A DNA stretch of 64,000 nt from Luteimonas viscosa (GTDB lineage: Bacteria; Pseudomonadota; Gammaproteobacteria; Xanthomonadales; Xanthomonadaceae), in NCBI RefSeq assembly GCF_008244685.1, contig NZ_VTFT01000001.1, positions 2,769,248 through 2,833,247 on the forward strand. The letters run 5' to 3'. Position 1 is the first letter of the stretch; each line of letters begins with the position of its first letter. Below are positions 43,906 to 52,481 of this stretch, piece by piece. Below the pieces are notes generated by a model, which ran no database searches, was not told the DNA's origin, and saw only the letters and a list, made by a program, of their open reading frames with translations. The position numbers and the translations under genes were made by a program.

Positions 43906-45129
43906 TCAGGACGACGGGACCGGCTCGAAAGGATGCGGGTCGGGCCAGCGCAATTCGCAGCAGACCCGTTCGGCGGAGACCCGCATCTCCAGCTGCCAGC
44001 CGATGCGCACGGCCAGACGCCGCGCGATGTCCAGGCCGATCCCGAAACCCGGCGCATCGGCTGCCGCCGGCGGGTTGCGGATCGCCAGCTGCGTGGCATC
44101 GGCTTCCACTTCGATCGTGCCTGCGCCGCCGTGCTGGATTGCGTTGAGCAACAGGTTGGCCAGCAGCGTTTCGACCGCTTCCCACGGCGCATCCCACCGC
44201 AGTCCCGGTGCGACGTGCACGCGGAACGTCTGCCGCCGCGTGGCGGCCAGCGGCTGCAGTTCATCGGCCAGCTCCCGCAGCGCCGATGCCGCATGCGTGG
44301 GCTGCGCGCCCGCCAACGTCACCTCGCTGGACAACCAGAGGATCGCGTTGCCCGCGCGCTCCAGCCGCGACAAGGCGCGCTGCAGGCGCTGCAGCGCCGG
44401 AGACGTGGTGTCCGCCTCCTGCAGCAGGGCCAGGCTGGTGCGTGCCGACTGCAGGGGCGTGCGCAGTTCGTGTGCGAGGAACGCCAGGGTCTCGCGTTCG
44501 CGTTCGACGGCCGCATGCCGGCCGCGCCAGACCTCGGCGTGCAGCAGCAGGATCTCGGCGAACTCGCCGACCGGCTCGGCACGCGCCAGCGCCTCCAGGC
44601 TCGCCGGATCCGGCGTCGCCCGCACCTGCGCCACGAGTCTGTGCGCATGCCGTTCCGCACGACCGACGAAGGCGTTGGCCAGCAGCCACGCACACAGCAA
44701 TGCCAGCACGAATGCCGCCACCGCATAGGCCAGCCCAGCCGGGAGGCGCGGCGTGACGGTGAGCTCGCCAGTCACGTCGTACAGCAGCACGGCGCGGCCA
44801 CCGTCGGCAGCCGGCACCAGCCGCGCATGCACGTAGCGGCCATCGTCGCGTCGGAACTCCGCCATCGCGCCGGTGCTTCGGTTCCCGAGATGCCTCTGCT
44901 CCCGTGGCGAGAGCCCGGCGAACGGAACCAGCGTGAAATGCTCGGGCAGGGACGCCCTGCGCGTATCGGCCGGCAAGGTCGCCGCGACCGTCTGCAGGCG
45001 CCGATCGATGAAGCTGTCTTCCAGCACGAACAGCAGCAGCAGGGTGATGCCCGCGAACAGCAGCGACAACAGCGCGGCGAACAGCATCCAGCGCCGGACC
45101 AGCGCCTCCCGCAGGCTACGCCGGCGCAT
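43906..45129 (-). CDS. sensor histidine kinase
   Basis: 407 residues. Membrane helix 1 (MLFAALLSLLFAGITLLLLF), a periplasmic sensor loop of about 110 residues, helix 2 (YAVAAFVLALLCAWLLANAF), HisKA with phospho-acceptor His in LAFLAHELRTPLQ, N box LLNAIQHGG and G box GFGIGLDIARRLA. It overlaps the response-regulator gene by 14 bases. The signal is unknown. Confidence 0.92.
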   Translation of the reverse strand: MRRRSLREALVRRWMLFAALLSLLFAGITLLLLFVLEDSFIDRRLQTVAATLPADTRRASLPEHFTLVPFAGLSPREQRHLGNRSTGAMAEFRRDDGRYVHARLVPAADGGRAVLLYDVTGELTVTPRLPAGLAYAVAAFVLALLCAWLLANAFVGRAERHAHRLVAQVRATPDPASLEALARAEPVGEFAEILLLHAEVWRGRHAAVERERETLAFLAHELRTPLQSARTSLALLQEADTTSPALQRLQRALSRLERAGNAILWLSSEVTLAGAQPTHAASALRELADELQPLAATRRQTFRVHVAPGLRWDAPWEAVETLLANLLLNAIQHGGAGTIEVEADATQLAIRNPPAAADAPGFGIGLDIARRLAVRIGWQLEMRVSAERVCCELRWPDPHPFEPVPSS

Positions 45130-45826
45130 CCATGGGCTCCCCGCTGAAGCGATAGCCCACGCCGCGCACGTTGGCGATCAACGGCACGCCGAACGCGCGC
45201 AGGCAGTGCTGCCGCAGCTGGTAGACGTGCATGCGCAGCGGATCGCTGTCCGGCGGGTCGCCCTGCCACAGTCGCTCGCACAGGACCTGCCGGGACACCG
45301 AGCCCGGGCTCGCCTCCATCAACGCGCGCATCAACACGAGTCCGGTGCCATGCAATGGCAGGGAATCGTCGCCGCGCGCCAACAGGTGGCGCTGGATGTC
45401 CAGTACGTACGCGCCGACGCGCAGCTGCGGGCCGCCGGCGTGCGCCGTGTGCGTGGTGATGGCCCGTGCGCGCGCCAGCAGCTCCGCCGGGGCGAACGGC
45501 TTGACCATGTAGTCCACCGCGCCGGCCGCGAACGCGGCGAGCTTGTCGTCCAGCGAGCCACGCGCGGTGAGGAACAGTACCGGTGCGCGCATCCCGCCCT
45601 CGCGCTTGAGCGACTGGCACAGCGCCATGCCGTTCTGGTCGGGCAGGTTCACGTCCAGAACCGCCAGGTCGAACGGTTGCGCCTGCAGCCGCGCACGCGC
45701 CTGCGCCGCGTTGTAGGCGAAGTCGACCACCACGCCATGGCGGCCCAGGTAATCGCCGATGCCGGCGGCGATGTCGACATCGTCCTCCACCAGCAGCAGT
45801 CGCAATGGCGGCGCGCGCAGTTTCAC
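45116..45826 (-). CDS. OmpR/PhoB-family response regulator
   Basis: 236 residues. Receiver domain: acidic pair in LLVEDDVDIAAGI, phospho-acceptor Asp in LAVLDVNLPDQNGMALC, conserved Lys in VDYMVKPFAPAELL. The C-terminal winged helix is SPGSVSRQVLCERLWQGDPP then LRMHVYQLRQHCLRAFGVPL and VRGVGYRFSGE. It pairs with the overlapping histidine kinase and follows the PfpI-like gene by 33 bases. Confidence 0.94.
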   Translation of the reverse strand: MKLRAPPLRLLLVEDDVDIAAGIGDYLGRHGVVVDFAYNAAQARARLQAQPFDLAVLDVNLPDQNGMALCQSLKREGGMRAPVLFLTARGSLDDKLAAFAAGAVDYMVKPFAPAELLARARAITTHTAHAGGPQLRVGAYVLDIQRHLLARGDDSLPLHGTGLVLMRALMEASPGSVSRQVLCERLWQGDPPDSDPLRMHVYQLRQHCLRAFGVPLIANVRGVGYRFSGEPMDAPA

Positions 45827-45859
45827 CGGCCGGTCCCGTCGAGGTCCGTGCGAGTGTAA

Positions 45860-46915
45860 TCATCCATGCGCGAGGCGTTGCAAGTGCCAGGCGTCGCCCC
45901 AGCGCCCCTGCATCGCGGCCACCAGCGCATGCATCAGCAGCAGGTGCTTGCCTGCCCCGGGCGCGGACTGCCTGGCGTCCAGCGCGGCGTCGATGCCGCC
46001 GCGACGATAGGCCTCCATCACCCGCACTGCCTGCTCCTCGCGGGTCGCTTCGCGCGCGACGGGCGGATGGCCCAGCGCCGTCACCATCGCTTCGGCCACC
46101 GACCAGGTCGACCACGGGTTCTGCCCGGTCACCAGCCGGCCATCGACCACGGTGTTGTCCAGGTACAGGCCGCCTTCGACGAACCGCGCGCCGCGCTGCA
46201 CGAGCGCGTCCTGCAGCAATGCGTCGAAGCGCTGCCGCGCGTCCTCCATCAGGAACAGTTCCTCGGCATTGGTGAAGCCGGTGACGCGGCGTCCCCGCAG
46301 CAGCGGCGTGCCGTCGTCCAGGGTCACATCGAGCAGCGCCGCCGGTCCGTGGCAGACAGCGCCGATCACGCCGCCGCTGCCATGCACCTGGCGCACGATC
46401 CGCGCGATGTCGGCATCGCCGGGGAAGTCGAACATCGCGCCCTTGCCGCCGACGAAGTACACCGCCGCATACCGGGAGCCGTCCACCGTCTCCAGCGGCA
46501 GGCTGGCGGCAAGCTTCGCCCGCGCCGGCGCGTCGTTGAGGAAGGCATGGTCGGCCGCGCCCATGTCCTCGTCGTCCACCCGCATTGGCGGCGAACCGCC
46601 CTGCGGGCTCGCGATGTCCACCGCATAGCCGTTGGCGATGAAGGTGTAGTAGGCGCGCGAGAGTTCGGTCAGTTCGAAACCGGCGCGCTTGTCGGTGCCG
46701 GGGAAGTACCCGGCGCTGCTGACCACCGCGAGGATCCGGCCGCGCGCCGGTGGGGGCGCGTTGCGCATGAACGCCAGGTCGGCCACGGTGCTGCGCGGGT
46801 CCGCCGGTGGCTGGCTGCCCAGGTCCAGGCTGTACACGTACAGACCGGCGCCTGCAGCCAGCATCACGACTGCCGTCAGTGCGCCAAGCAGCAGCCGCTT
46901 GATCCAACGCCGCAT
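45860..46915 (-). CDS. DJ-1/PfpI-type amidotransferase-like protein, membrane-anchored
   Basis: 351 residues. An N-terminal anchor (LLLGALTAVVMLAAGAGLYV) is followed by the DJ-1/PfpI domain: ILAVVSSAGYFPGTDKRAGF, VYFVGGKGAMFDFPGD and the catalytic Cys of VIGAVCHGPAALLD. An ~80-residue helical tail is unassigned. Related proteins are glyoxalase III/chaperone-like or hydrolases. It is the first gene of a probable operon with the two-component system, so its level may be sensed or controlled by it. Confidence 0.85.
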   Translation of the reverse strand: MRRWIKRLLLGALTAVVMLAAGAGLYVYSLDLGSQPPADPRSTVADLAFMRNAPPPARGRILAVVSSAGYFPGTDKRAGFELTELSRAYYTFIANGYAVDIASPQGGSPPMRVDDEDMGAADHAFLNDAPARAKLAASLPLETVDGSRYAAVYFVGGKGAMFDFPGDADIARIVRQVHGSGGVIGAVCHGPAALLDVTLDDGTPLLRGRRVTGFTNAEELFLMEDARQRFDALLQDALVQRGARFVEGGLYLDNTVVDGRLVTGQNPWSTWSVAEAMVTALGHPPVAREATREEQAVRVMEAYRRGGIDAALDARQSAPGAGKHLLLMHALVAAMQGRWGDAWHLQRLAHG

Positions 46916-47153
46916 GTTCCGCCTCCGGGGCCGTGCCCCACGTTCAAGATGTGGCCACGTTGCACCGGCGATGTAGAACGAAGATCAATCCAGGCCGCGG
47001 ATGGCCGTGCCTTCCGGTCGAGCCACCCGGGTGATCGGCCGTCGAGGCGCCCGGCGGGTCCCGGTCGCCGGACCCGCATGCAACGGCCGAATGCGGCCAG
47101 TACCGCGCGCTGCCGTTGCCCAGACTGCGGGCTCCCCCACAGGAGACTCAGAC

Positions 47154-47924
47154 ATGGCAGCACAGGCACTGGCCGGCAGGACGGCAATCGTCACCGGCGC
47201 GAGTTCGGGCATCGGTCGCGCGGCGGCACTGCGGTTCGCGCGCGAAGGCGCGCGGCTGGTGGTGAGCGGCCGCCGCGCCGATGCGCTGGCGCAGCTGGTC
47301 GGCGAGATCGAACGCGCGGGCGGCGAGGCGATCGCCTGCGCGGGCGACGTCCGCGACGAGTCGCACAACGACGCCCTCGTCGACACCGCGCTGGCGCGCT
47401 TCGGGCGTGTCGACATCGGCTTCAACAACGCCGGCGGCACCGGCGCCATGGGGCCGGCCAGCGAGATGTCGCTGGCCGACTGGCGCGCCACCATCGACAC
47501 CAACCTGACTTCCGCGTTCCTCGGCGCGCGACGGCAGATGCAGGCCATGCTGGAGGCCGGCGGTGGCTCGATCATCCTCACCTCGAGCTTCGTCGGGCAT
47601 ACCGCCGGCATGCCCGGCACCGCCGCCTATGCGGCCGCCAAGGCCGGCGTGATCGGCCTGGCCCAGGTGCTCGCCGTCGAGGGCGGCCCGCACGGCGTGC
47701 GCGTCAACGCGCTGCTGCCCGGCGGCACGGACACGCCCGGCGCACGCGATTTCATCGAAGAACCCGCATCGCGCGCCTTCGTCGAACAGATGCACGCACT
47801 CAAACGCATCGCCGATCCGGACGAGATCGCCGCGGCCGCGCTGTTCCTCGCCTCGGACGCCTCCGGCTTCGTCACGGGCAGCGCGATGCGGGTGGATGGC
47901 GGGGTGTCGATCAGCCGGACGTGA
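47154..47924 (+). CDS. SDR-family oxidoreductase
   Basis: 256 residues from ATG 47154, after AGGAGA. Classical SDR: cofactor motif TGASSGIG at 14-21, NNAGG, catalytic Ser in ILTSSFVGH and Tyr/Lys in AAYAAAKAGV, C-terminal GSAMRVDGGVSISRT. Arg after the first strands (GRRAD) suggests NADP(H). Substrate unknown; the closest named groups are 3-oxoacyl-ACP-reductase-like. Confidence 0.93.
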   Translation: MAAQALAGRTAIVTGASSGIGRAAALRFAREGARLVVSGRRADALAQLVGEIERAGGEAIACAGDVRDESHNDALVDTALARFGRVDIGFNNAGGTGAMGPASEMSLADWRATIDTNLTSAFLGARRQMQAMLEAGGGSIILTSSFVGHTAGMPGTAAYAAAKAGVIGLAQVLAVEGGPHGVRVNALLPGGTDTPGARDFIEEPASRAFVEQMHALKRIADPDEIAAAALFLASDASGFVTGSAMRVDGGVSISRT

Positions 47925-47975
47925 GGGGGGAGGTGTGCCCAGCTTCCAGAAGCCGGGGCCGCTCCAACGCTGGAT

Positions 47976-49325
47976 TCAATTCCCTCCGTCCCCTTTGGTC
48001 GCTGCGCTGGTCGATACGGATACCGATGCGCCGTAGTCCAGGTACGTTCGCACCTGGCCATCGCGGATGAAGTCCGCCAACAGTCGGAGGTAGCCCTCGG
48101 GATTCCGGGTGGACACGCGGTCGCCGTCGGCCGTCTGCTCGTACTGGTAGATCCCGTGGTCCGTCCCAGCGAACACCGCGGTCGTGATCGGGCGTCCCGC
48201 GGCCTGCAGTCGAGCCAGGCGACGCAGGGTTTCGCCGATGGGAGCGGCCCTGTCGTCGGCGGCGAGCACCCACAACTGCGGCACGTCGAGGTTCCGCAAC
48301 ACCGGCATCGGGTCGTACTGCAGCGGGATACCGTCCAGCAGCACGGGTCCCTGCGCGCGCAAGGTCGCTTCGGGCATGTCCAGCAGGTGGCCGGTGATAT
48401 TGCCGCGCACGTGCGGGAACCATGGTTCATCGCCGTACTTCGCCCGCACCGCTTCGATCCGTTCGTATCCGCCCCGGAAACCGTTGAGCATCACCGCAGC
48501 GGTCGCGTCCGCGACTTCCATCGCATGGGCCACGATCTCCGGACCGTGGCCCTGGCGCGCCATGTCGTAGACGATGGCTTCCCGGTCTTCGTCCAGCGGC
48601 GACACCGCCAGGCCGTAACTGGCGATCACGAAATCCACCGGTTCGATCCGGGCCGCCAGCGGCGCGGTCCAGCCGCCCTGGCTGGTGCCGAGGTAACCCA
48701 CACGCGTGGCGCGATCGCCGGCCAGGCGGCGTGCTTCGCGGGCGGCGGCGATGGCATCGTTGGCCAGCAACAGGTAGTCGTGGGTGTACTGCCCCCCGGA
48801 CTTCCCGGTCCCGCGCTTGTCGTACACGAACACGCCGATGCCCTGGCCCGGGAACAGGCGCTGGTGGGCATAGAACTCCAGCGCGGAGAAGTCCTCCGAA
48901 CCGTGCACCAGCACGACGACCGGGACCGGTCCGTCGCCGGGCGGCATGACCAGGCGGCCAGCCAGGGCGACGCCCGCGCCCTGGAACCGGGTATCGAGGG
49001 TTCGCAGTCCGACGCGGCGACCCTCCTTGCCGTCGAAGCGCAGCGTGCCCGCAGGGCAGTCGAAGCGCACGTCGATGCCGTCGCTGCGCTCCGTCCAGCC
49101 GAGGCGACTGGTCCAGTGCCCTGGCGTGGTCTCGGTCAGCGACCCGGTGCGGCCCTCCCAGGTCCGCCAGCGAAGACGTTCTTCGTCGCTGTTTCCGATA
49201 TCCACCTGGCGACCGTCGCCGAACTGGTACAGGCCCACGCCGCACGCGGCGTCGGTTCCAGTCCGGGCCGGGGCCTCGTTGGCGAAGGCGAAGGCGGCGA
49301 CCAGTGCAAGCATCCGGATGTACAC
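47976..49325 (-). CDS. secreted alpha/beta hydrolase with repeat-derived C-terminus
   Basis: 449 residues with a signal peptide (MLALVAAFAFANEAPA). An N-terminal beta domain of about 120 residues precedes the hydrolase fold: VVVLVHGSEDFSALEFY, FVYDKRGTGKSGG, nucleophile Ser in GYLGTSQGGWTAPL and His in FAGTDHGIYQYE. The last residues TKGDGGN and the TGA stop are encoded by a copy of the 47.9-63.6 kb repeat. It is divergent from a MarR gene and likely controlled by it. Confidence 0.85.
   Translation of the reverse strand: MYIRMLALVAAFAFANEAPARTGTDAACGVGLYQFGDGRQVDIGNSDEERLRWRTWEGRTGSLTETTPGHWTSRLGWTERSDGIDVRFDCPAGTLRFDGKEGRRVGLRTLDTRFQGAGVALAGRLVMPPGDGPVPVVVLVHGSEDFSALEFYAHQRLFPGQGIGVFVYDKRGTGKSGGQYTHDYLLLANDAIAAAREARRLAGDRATRVGYLGTSQGGWTAPLAARIEPVDFVIASYGLAVSPLDEDREAIVYDMARQGHGPEIVAHAMEVADATAAVMLNGFRGGYERIEAVRAKYGDEPWFPHVRGNITGHLLDMPEATLRAQGPVLLDGIPLQYDPMPVLRNLDVPQLWVLAADDRAAPIGETLRRLARLQAAGRPITTAVFAGTDHGIYQYEQTADGDRVSTRNPEGYLRLLADFIRDGQVRTYLDYGASVSVSTSAATKGDGGN
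47977..47997 (-). repeat. REP-family copy inside the hydrolase 3' end
   Basis: CAATTCCCTCCGTCCCCTTTG on the plus strand, the complement of the AAAGGGGACGGAGGGAATTG unit. It lies within the last codons of the hydrolase gene. Confidence 0.8.
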
Positions 49326-49344
49326 GGCGACCCCAAGGTGGACA

Positions 49345-49367
49345 TTTACGTAAAGCTTTACCTAAAA
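49345..49367. promoter_or_regulatory. candidate MarR operator in a divergent promoter
   Basis: TTTACGTAAA (49345-49354) is a perfect 10-bp palindrome, GTAAAGCTTTAC (49350-49361) a perfect 12-bp one, and TTTACCTAAA follows at 49358-49367. Overlapping TTTAC/GTAAA half-sites lie 20 bases from the hydrolase start (49325) and 32 from the MarR start (49399). Confidence 0.6.
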
Positions 49368-49398
49368 TCGATCGCAACTCAAGCCGGGTCAGCATTCG

Positions 49399-49992
49399 AT
49401 GGCCGACTACATCCAGCAGCAGGGCCCCGCATACTTGGCCCACCTGCTCAAACGCCTGTCCGACCACCTGGTCGAAGGGGCCAGCATCTGGTATCCGCAG
49501 GTCGGGGTGCGCGTCCCGCCCCGCACCACGTCCACCTTGCTCGCACTCGACGACATGGGGCCGCTGGGCATCACCGAAATCGCCGCCTGCCTGAGGCAAT
49601 CGCATCCACTGGTGATCACCTGGGTGAAACAGCTGCAGGCGCTGGGTTGCGTGGAGTCGCGCTCCGACCCCGACGATGGCAGGCGCACGCTGGTGCACCT
49701 GACCCGACAGGGACGCCGGGAGGTCGAGCGCCTGCGCACCGCCCTGCTGACGATGGAACGGGCTTCGCGAGACTTGATGGACCAGGCCGGCGATGGCCTG
49801 TTCGAAGCGCTGTGGCGCATGGAAGCCGCCTGCCGCGAACAAGCCTTCGCCCAGCGTCTCGCCGCGTTCGCCGCACCGGCCGCCGGTGTGGAGAAGACGT
49901 CCCGGACGAAGAAAGCCGCCAAAAAAGGGACAAGGAATAGGCAAGGAATAGGGACGGAGGGAATTAAAAGGAATAGGGACGGAGGGAACTAA
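49399..49992 (+). CDS. MarR-family regulator with repeat-derived C-terminus
   Basis: 197 residues. Winged helix-turn-helix: LGITEIAACLRQSHPLVITW (residues 56-75) and wing SRSDPDDGRRTLVHLT. The body ends near residue 165; the last 30 residues are Lys/Arg/Gly-rich and encoded by two tandem copies of the repeat (NRQGIGTEGIKRNRDGGN). It is divergent from the secreted hydrolase, and the palindromes between them are the likely operator. Confidence 0.88.
   Translation: MADYIQQQGPAYLAHLLKRLSDHLVEGASIWYPQVGVRVPPRTTSTLLALDDMGPLGITEIAACLRQSHPLVITWVKQLQALGCVESRSDPDDGRRTLVHLTRQGRREVERLRTALLTMERASRDLMDQAGDGLFEALWRMEAACREQAFAQRLAAFAAPAAGVEKTSRTKKAAKKGTRNRQGIGTEGIKRNRDGGN
49951..49992 (+). repeat. two tandem REP-family units in the MarR 3' end
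   Basis: GGGACGGAGGGAATTAA at 49951-49967 and GGGACGGAGGGAACTAA at 49976-49992, 25 bases apart. The second provides the TAA stop of the MarR gene. Confidence 0.85.
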
Positions 49993-50085
49993 GGGATTCC
50001 CGACAGCTTGCTGCGGAATTCGCCGGCTGCGCGCAAGCGATGCCAAGGGCAGGATGGTGCTTCCTCTCCCTTCTCCCCTGCTGTC

Positions 50086-50796
50086 ATGCCACGCCTGCCT
50101 CGCCTGGAACTCCCTGGCATCCCCCTCCATGTGACACAGCGTGGCGTCAACCGCTGCGCCATCTTCCTCGACGACGACGACCGCCACCACTACCGGCGCG
50201 TGCTGCGCGAGGCTGCCCGCCGGCATGCGGTCGCCATCCATGCGTTCGTGCTGATGGACAATCATGTCCACCTGCTGCTGTCCGCGAACCGCTCCGGCGA
50301 CATCTCGCAGACCCTGCGGCGCGCCGGCCAGACCTACGTGCAGTCGTTCAACCAGCGCCATGGCCGCGTCGGCACGCTCTGGCAGGGGCGCTTCAAGTCC
50401 TGCCTGGTCGACTCGGACGCCTATGTCCTGCGGGTGATCCGCTACATCGAACTCAATCCCGTGCGCGCGGCGATGGTCGAGCGTCCCGAAGACTTCCGAT
50501 GGTCCAGCGTGCACACGCACCTGGACAGGGCGCGGGACCCGCTGATCGTGCCGCATCCGGTCTACCAGGCACTGGGCAGCGACCCGGCCAGCCGTGCCGT
50601 GGCCTACCACGCGTGGCTCGACGCGCCGATCGATGCCGGGGAGGTGGCGCGAATCCGTGCCTATCTGACACAGGAGAAAGCGCTTGGCGAGCCGCGCTTC
50701 CAGGCGATGGTGGAGAAAGCCCTCAATCGCCCCGTGGCATTGCGGCCCAGGGGGAGGCCGAGAGCCGAGCTTCCTGCGGGCGGGGCGGGAGGTTGA
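50086..50796 (+). CDS. REP-associated tyrosine transposase (RAYT, IS200/Y1-type)
   Basis: 236 residues from ATG 50086; MPRLPRLELPGIPLHVTQRG is the family N-terminus. The HUH motif is FVLMDNHVHLLL and the catalytic Tyr is in VIRYIELNPVRAAMV. RAYTs are single-copy, domesticated transposases that cut and mobilise neighbouring REP palindromes. Repeats lie on both sides and the stop codon abuts one. The C-terminal 100 residues (ASRAVAYHAWLDAPIDAGEV) are accessory. A 3' copy is found at 51396. Confidence 0.92.
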   Translation: MPRLPRLELPGIPLHVTQRGVNRCAIFLDDDDRHHYRRVLREAARRHAVAIHAFVLMDNHVHLLLSANRSGDISQTLRRAGQTYVQSFNQRHGRVGTLWQGRFKSCLVDSDAYVLRVIRYIELNPVRAAMVERPEDFRWSSVHTHLDRARDPLIVPHPVYQALGSDPASRAVAYHAWLDAPIDAGEVARIRAYLTQEKALGEPRFQAMVEKALNRPVALRPRGRPRAELPAGGAGG

Positions 50797-50848
50797 TTCC
50801 CTCCGTCCCCTGTTAAGTCCCTTTAAGTCGTCCCCTTTAAGTCAATCC
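50794..50848 (-). repeat. REP-family copies after the RAYT gene
   Basis: TGATTCCCTCCGTCCCCTG at 50794-50812 overlaps the RAYT stop codon, and a degenerate unit with GTCCCCTTTAAGTC follows to 50848. Confidence 0.8.
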
Positions 50849-50898
50849 AACAGACAGAGAGGGCGCTGAGCGCACCCTCCCTGACCCTGAGTGATCTA

Positions 50899-51093
50899 TC
50901 AGGGGATCTGGCAGCCGTGTAACCGCAAGCACTGATAATACTTGAACTCGCACCTACTACCGCCATCAGCCAGGCACTGATCCCGTACAACGGCACAGTT
51001 GTTTGGTCGGCAGGCTGAGTATGCAGCGCCTGACAGAAGCGTCAACATGACAGCCGTAAACAATGTGACCTTGATTGGAGATTGCGTCTTCAT
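50899..51093 (-). CDS. small secreted cysteine-rich peptide
   Basis: 64 residues from ATG 51093, with AAAGGAG seven bases before it. Signal peptide of 26 residues (VTLFTAVMLTLLSGAAYSA). The mature ~38 residues hold six Cys with spacing C-x4-C-x6-C-x7-C-x5-C-x5-C, enough for three disulfides. The local DNA is clearly less GC-rich than the rest. No known family recognised; it lies between the RAYT gene and its truncated copy. Function unknown. Confidence 0.75.
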   Translation of the reverse strand: MKTQSPIKVTLFTAVMLTLLSGAAYSACRPNNCAVVRDQCLADGGSRCEFKYYQCLRLHGCQIP

Positions 51094-51287
51094 CGTCTCA
51101 CTCCTTTGGTTTGATGAACGTTCCCCCTGAACTAGCAGCATACGACATTAGTTCCTGAGAGGCCCAGCCCCTTACGGTTTTCCAGTTTCCCTACTGTAGG
51201 TGCCGAGAGCCTGTCGTGTGCACCCGATAACGTATCGGTGTAGCAGCAGCACCAAACGGAACCACTAAACGCACTAAACCACTAAAC

Positions 51288-51398
51288 GGGACGGAGGGAA
51301 TTAAGCGCACTAAACCACCAAACGGGACGGAGGGAACTAAGCAGGCGCTGACACCATTGTTGCGGCTGGGTTTAATCCCCTCCGTCCCCTTTAAATCC
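51288..51398. repeat. REP-family cluster including a complete inverted pair
   Basis: GGGACGGAGGGAATTAA at 51288-51304, then GGGACGGAGGGAACTAA at 51324-51340 and, inverted, TTTAATCCCCTCCGTCCCC at 51371-51389. The last two enclose CTGACACCATTG. This 75-base arrangement is the fullest form of the element in the window. Confidence 0.85.
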
Positions 51399-51710
51399 AG
51401 CGTGCACACGCACCTGGACAGGGCGCGGGACCCGCTGATCGTGTCGCATCCGGTCTACCAGGCACTGGGCAGCGACCCGGCCAGCCGTGCCGTGGCCTAC
51501 CGCGCGTGGCTCGACGCGGCGATCGATGCCGGGGAGGTGGCGCGAATCCGAGCCTACCTGACACAGGAGAAGGCGCTTGGCGAGCCGCGCTTCCAGGCGA
51601 TGGTGGAGAAAGCCCTCAACCGCCCCGTGGCATTGCGGCCCAGGGGGAGGCCGAGAGCCGAGCTTCCTGCGGGCGGGGCGGGGGGGGTTAATTCCCTCCG
51701 TCCCCTTTAA
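51396..51710 (+). pseudogene. truncated in-frame copy of the RAYT 3' end
   Basis: 51396-51687 repeats 50503-50793 of the RAYT gene with about eight mismatches visible by eye. Most are synonymous or conservative and the frame is open throughout. It starts directly after a repeat unit (CCCTTTAAATCC|AGCG) and lacks the HUH and Tyr motifs. It reads into a further repeat. It cannot be an active transposase. Confidence 0.9.
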
Positions 51711-51781
51711 GTCCGAGCTTCCTGCGCGCGGGGCGGGGGGGTAATTCCCTCCGTCCCCTTTAAGTCCGTCCCCTTTAAGTC
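51658..51781 (-). repeat. tandem REP-family units with a third RAYT-end fragment
   Basis: TTAATTCCCTCCGTCCCC starts at 51689, then a 30-base piece repeating the RAYT-copy end (GAGCTTCCTGCGCGCGGGG) at 51715, another TAATTCCCTCCGTCCCC from 51742, and CCGTCCCCTTTAAGTC to 51781. The block looks like stepwise duplication. The stop of the TerB-like gene is inside it. Confidence 0.8.
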
Positions 51782-52218
51782 GCCCTCGCCAGGTGCTTGC
51801 GACGGATGAACTCGGCATGCGGCACGGCCAGCAGGTCGGCGACGCGGCGGACCATCAGTTCCTCGTGCTTGTCCAGGCGCGCGTCGGCGAACGCAACCCG
51901 CCACAGCCACTCGACGAGCTCGGCGCGCTGGGCCGGATCGAGCCCCGGCCGCAGCTCCCGGGTGAACTCGTGCAGCGAAACCGACTGCCGCCGCGCCTCG
52001 TGCGCCTGCCCGATCAGCGACGCCAGCTCGTCCGGGGGCATGCCGAAGGCCGCGGCCATCGCCTGGTGGACGACGTCGAGTTCCACGTCCTCGCCGCCTT
52101 CCGCGGTGACCGCCATCTCCAGCAGCAGCGCCGCCGCGGCCCGCGGCAGGGCATGTGGATCGTCGCCGGGCTCGTGGCTGTTGACGATGCGGGTGAGCGC
52201 CTTGAACCAGTCGGTCAC
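51775..52218 (-). CDS. TerB-like tellurite-resistance family protein
   Basis: 147 residues, all helical. AAALLLEMAVTAEGGEDVEL (residues 29-48) and LVEWLWRVAFADARLDKHEE with the acidic metal-binding pattern match TerB. TerB-domain proteins are associated with metal sensing and stress/phage defence at membranes. The TAA stop lies within a repeat unit. It stands alone, without other ter genes. Confidence 0.85.
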   Translation of the reverse strand: MTDWFKALTRIVNSHEPGDDPHALPRAAAALLLEMAVTAEGGEDVELDVVHQAMAAAFGMPPDELASLIGQAHEARRQSVSLHEFTRELRPGLDPAQRAELVEWLWRVAFADARLDKHEELMVRRVADLLAVPHAEFIRRKHLARAT

Positions 52219-52288
52219 GAGGATGCCTGCCTGTGTCTCGGTGGATCGGATGAACTGGGGTCCGCCACGGGGTTCTCAACCGCTGAAC

Positions 52289-52358
52289 GGGACGGAGGGA
52301 ATCAGGCAGGCCCCGACACCATCGTTCCCGCCGGGTCCGGTTCCCTCCGCCCCTGTTG
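52289..52358. repeat. complete REP-family inverted element
   Basis: GGGACGGAGGGAATCAGG at 52289-52306, a CGACACCATCG core, and GGTTCCCTCCGCCCCTG at 52338-52354. Same order as the 51324-51398 element, somewhat diverged. Confidence 0.75.
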
Positions 52359-52481
52359 CTGCCGCGGGAGAAGAATGGAAGCCGCAGTCCGTACGCCCGC
52401 CGGATTGTCGATCCGCGGCCGCCCGGCTCGTCGCACCAGCGAGGGCCCCCACGCGCCCGCCCAACGAACCGGAGACCGCAC

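Noticed and set aside
51191..51409. Short frame full of VPFGGLVRLIPSVPF repeats
   Set aside because: It is the translation of tandem repeat units, not a gene.
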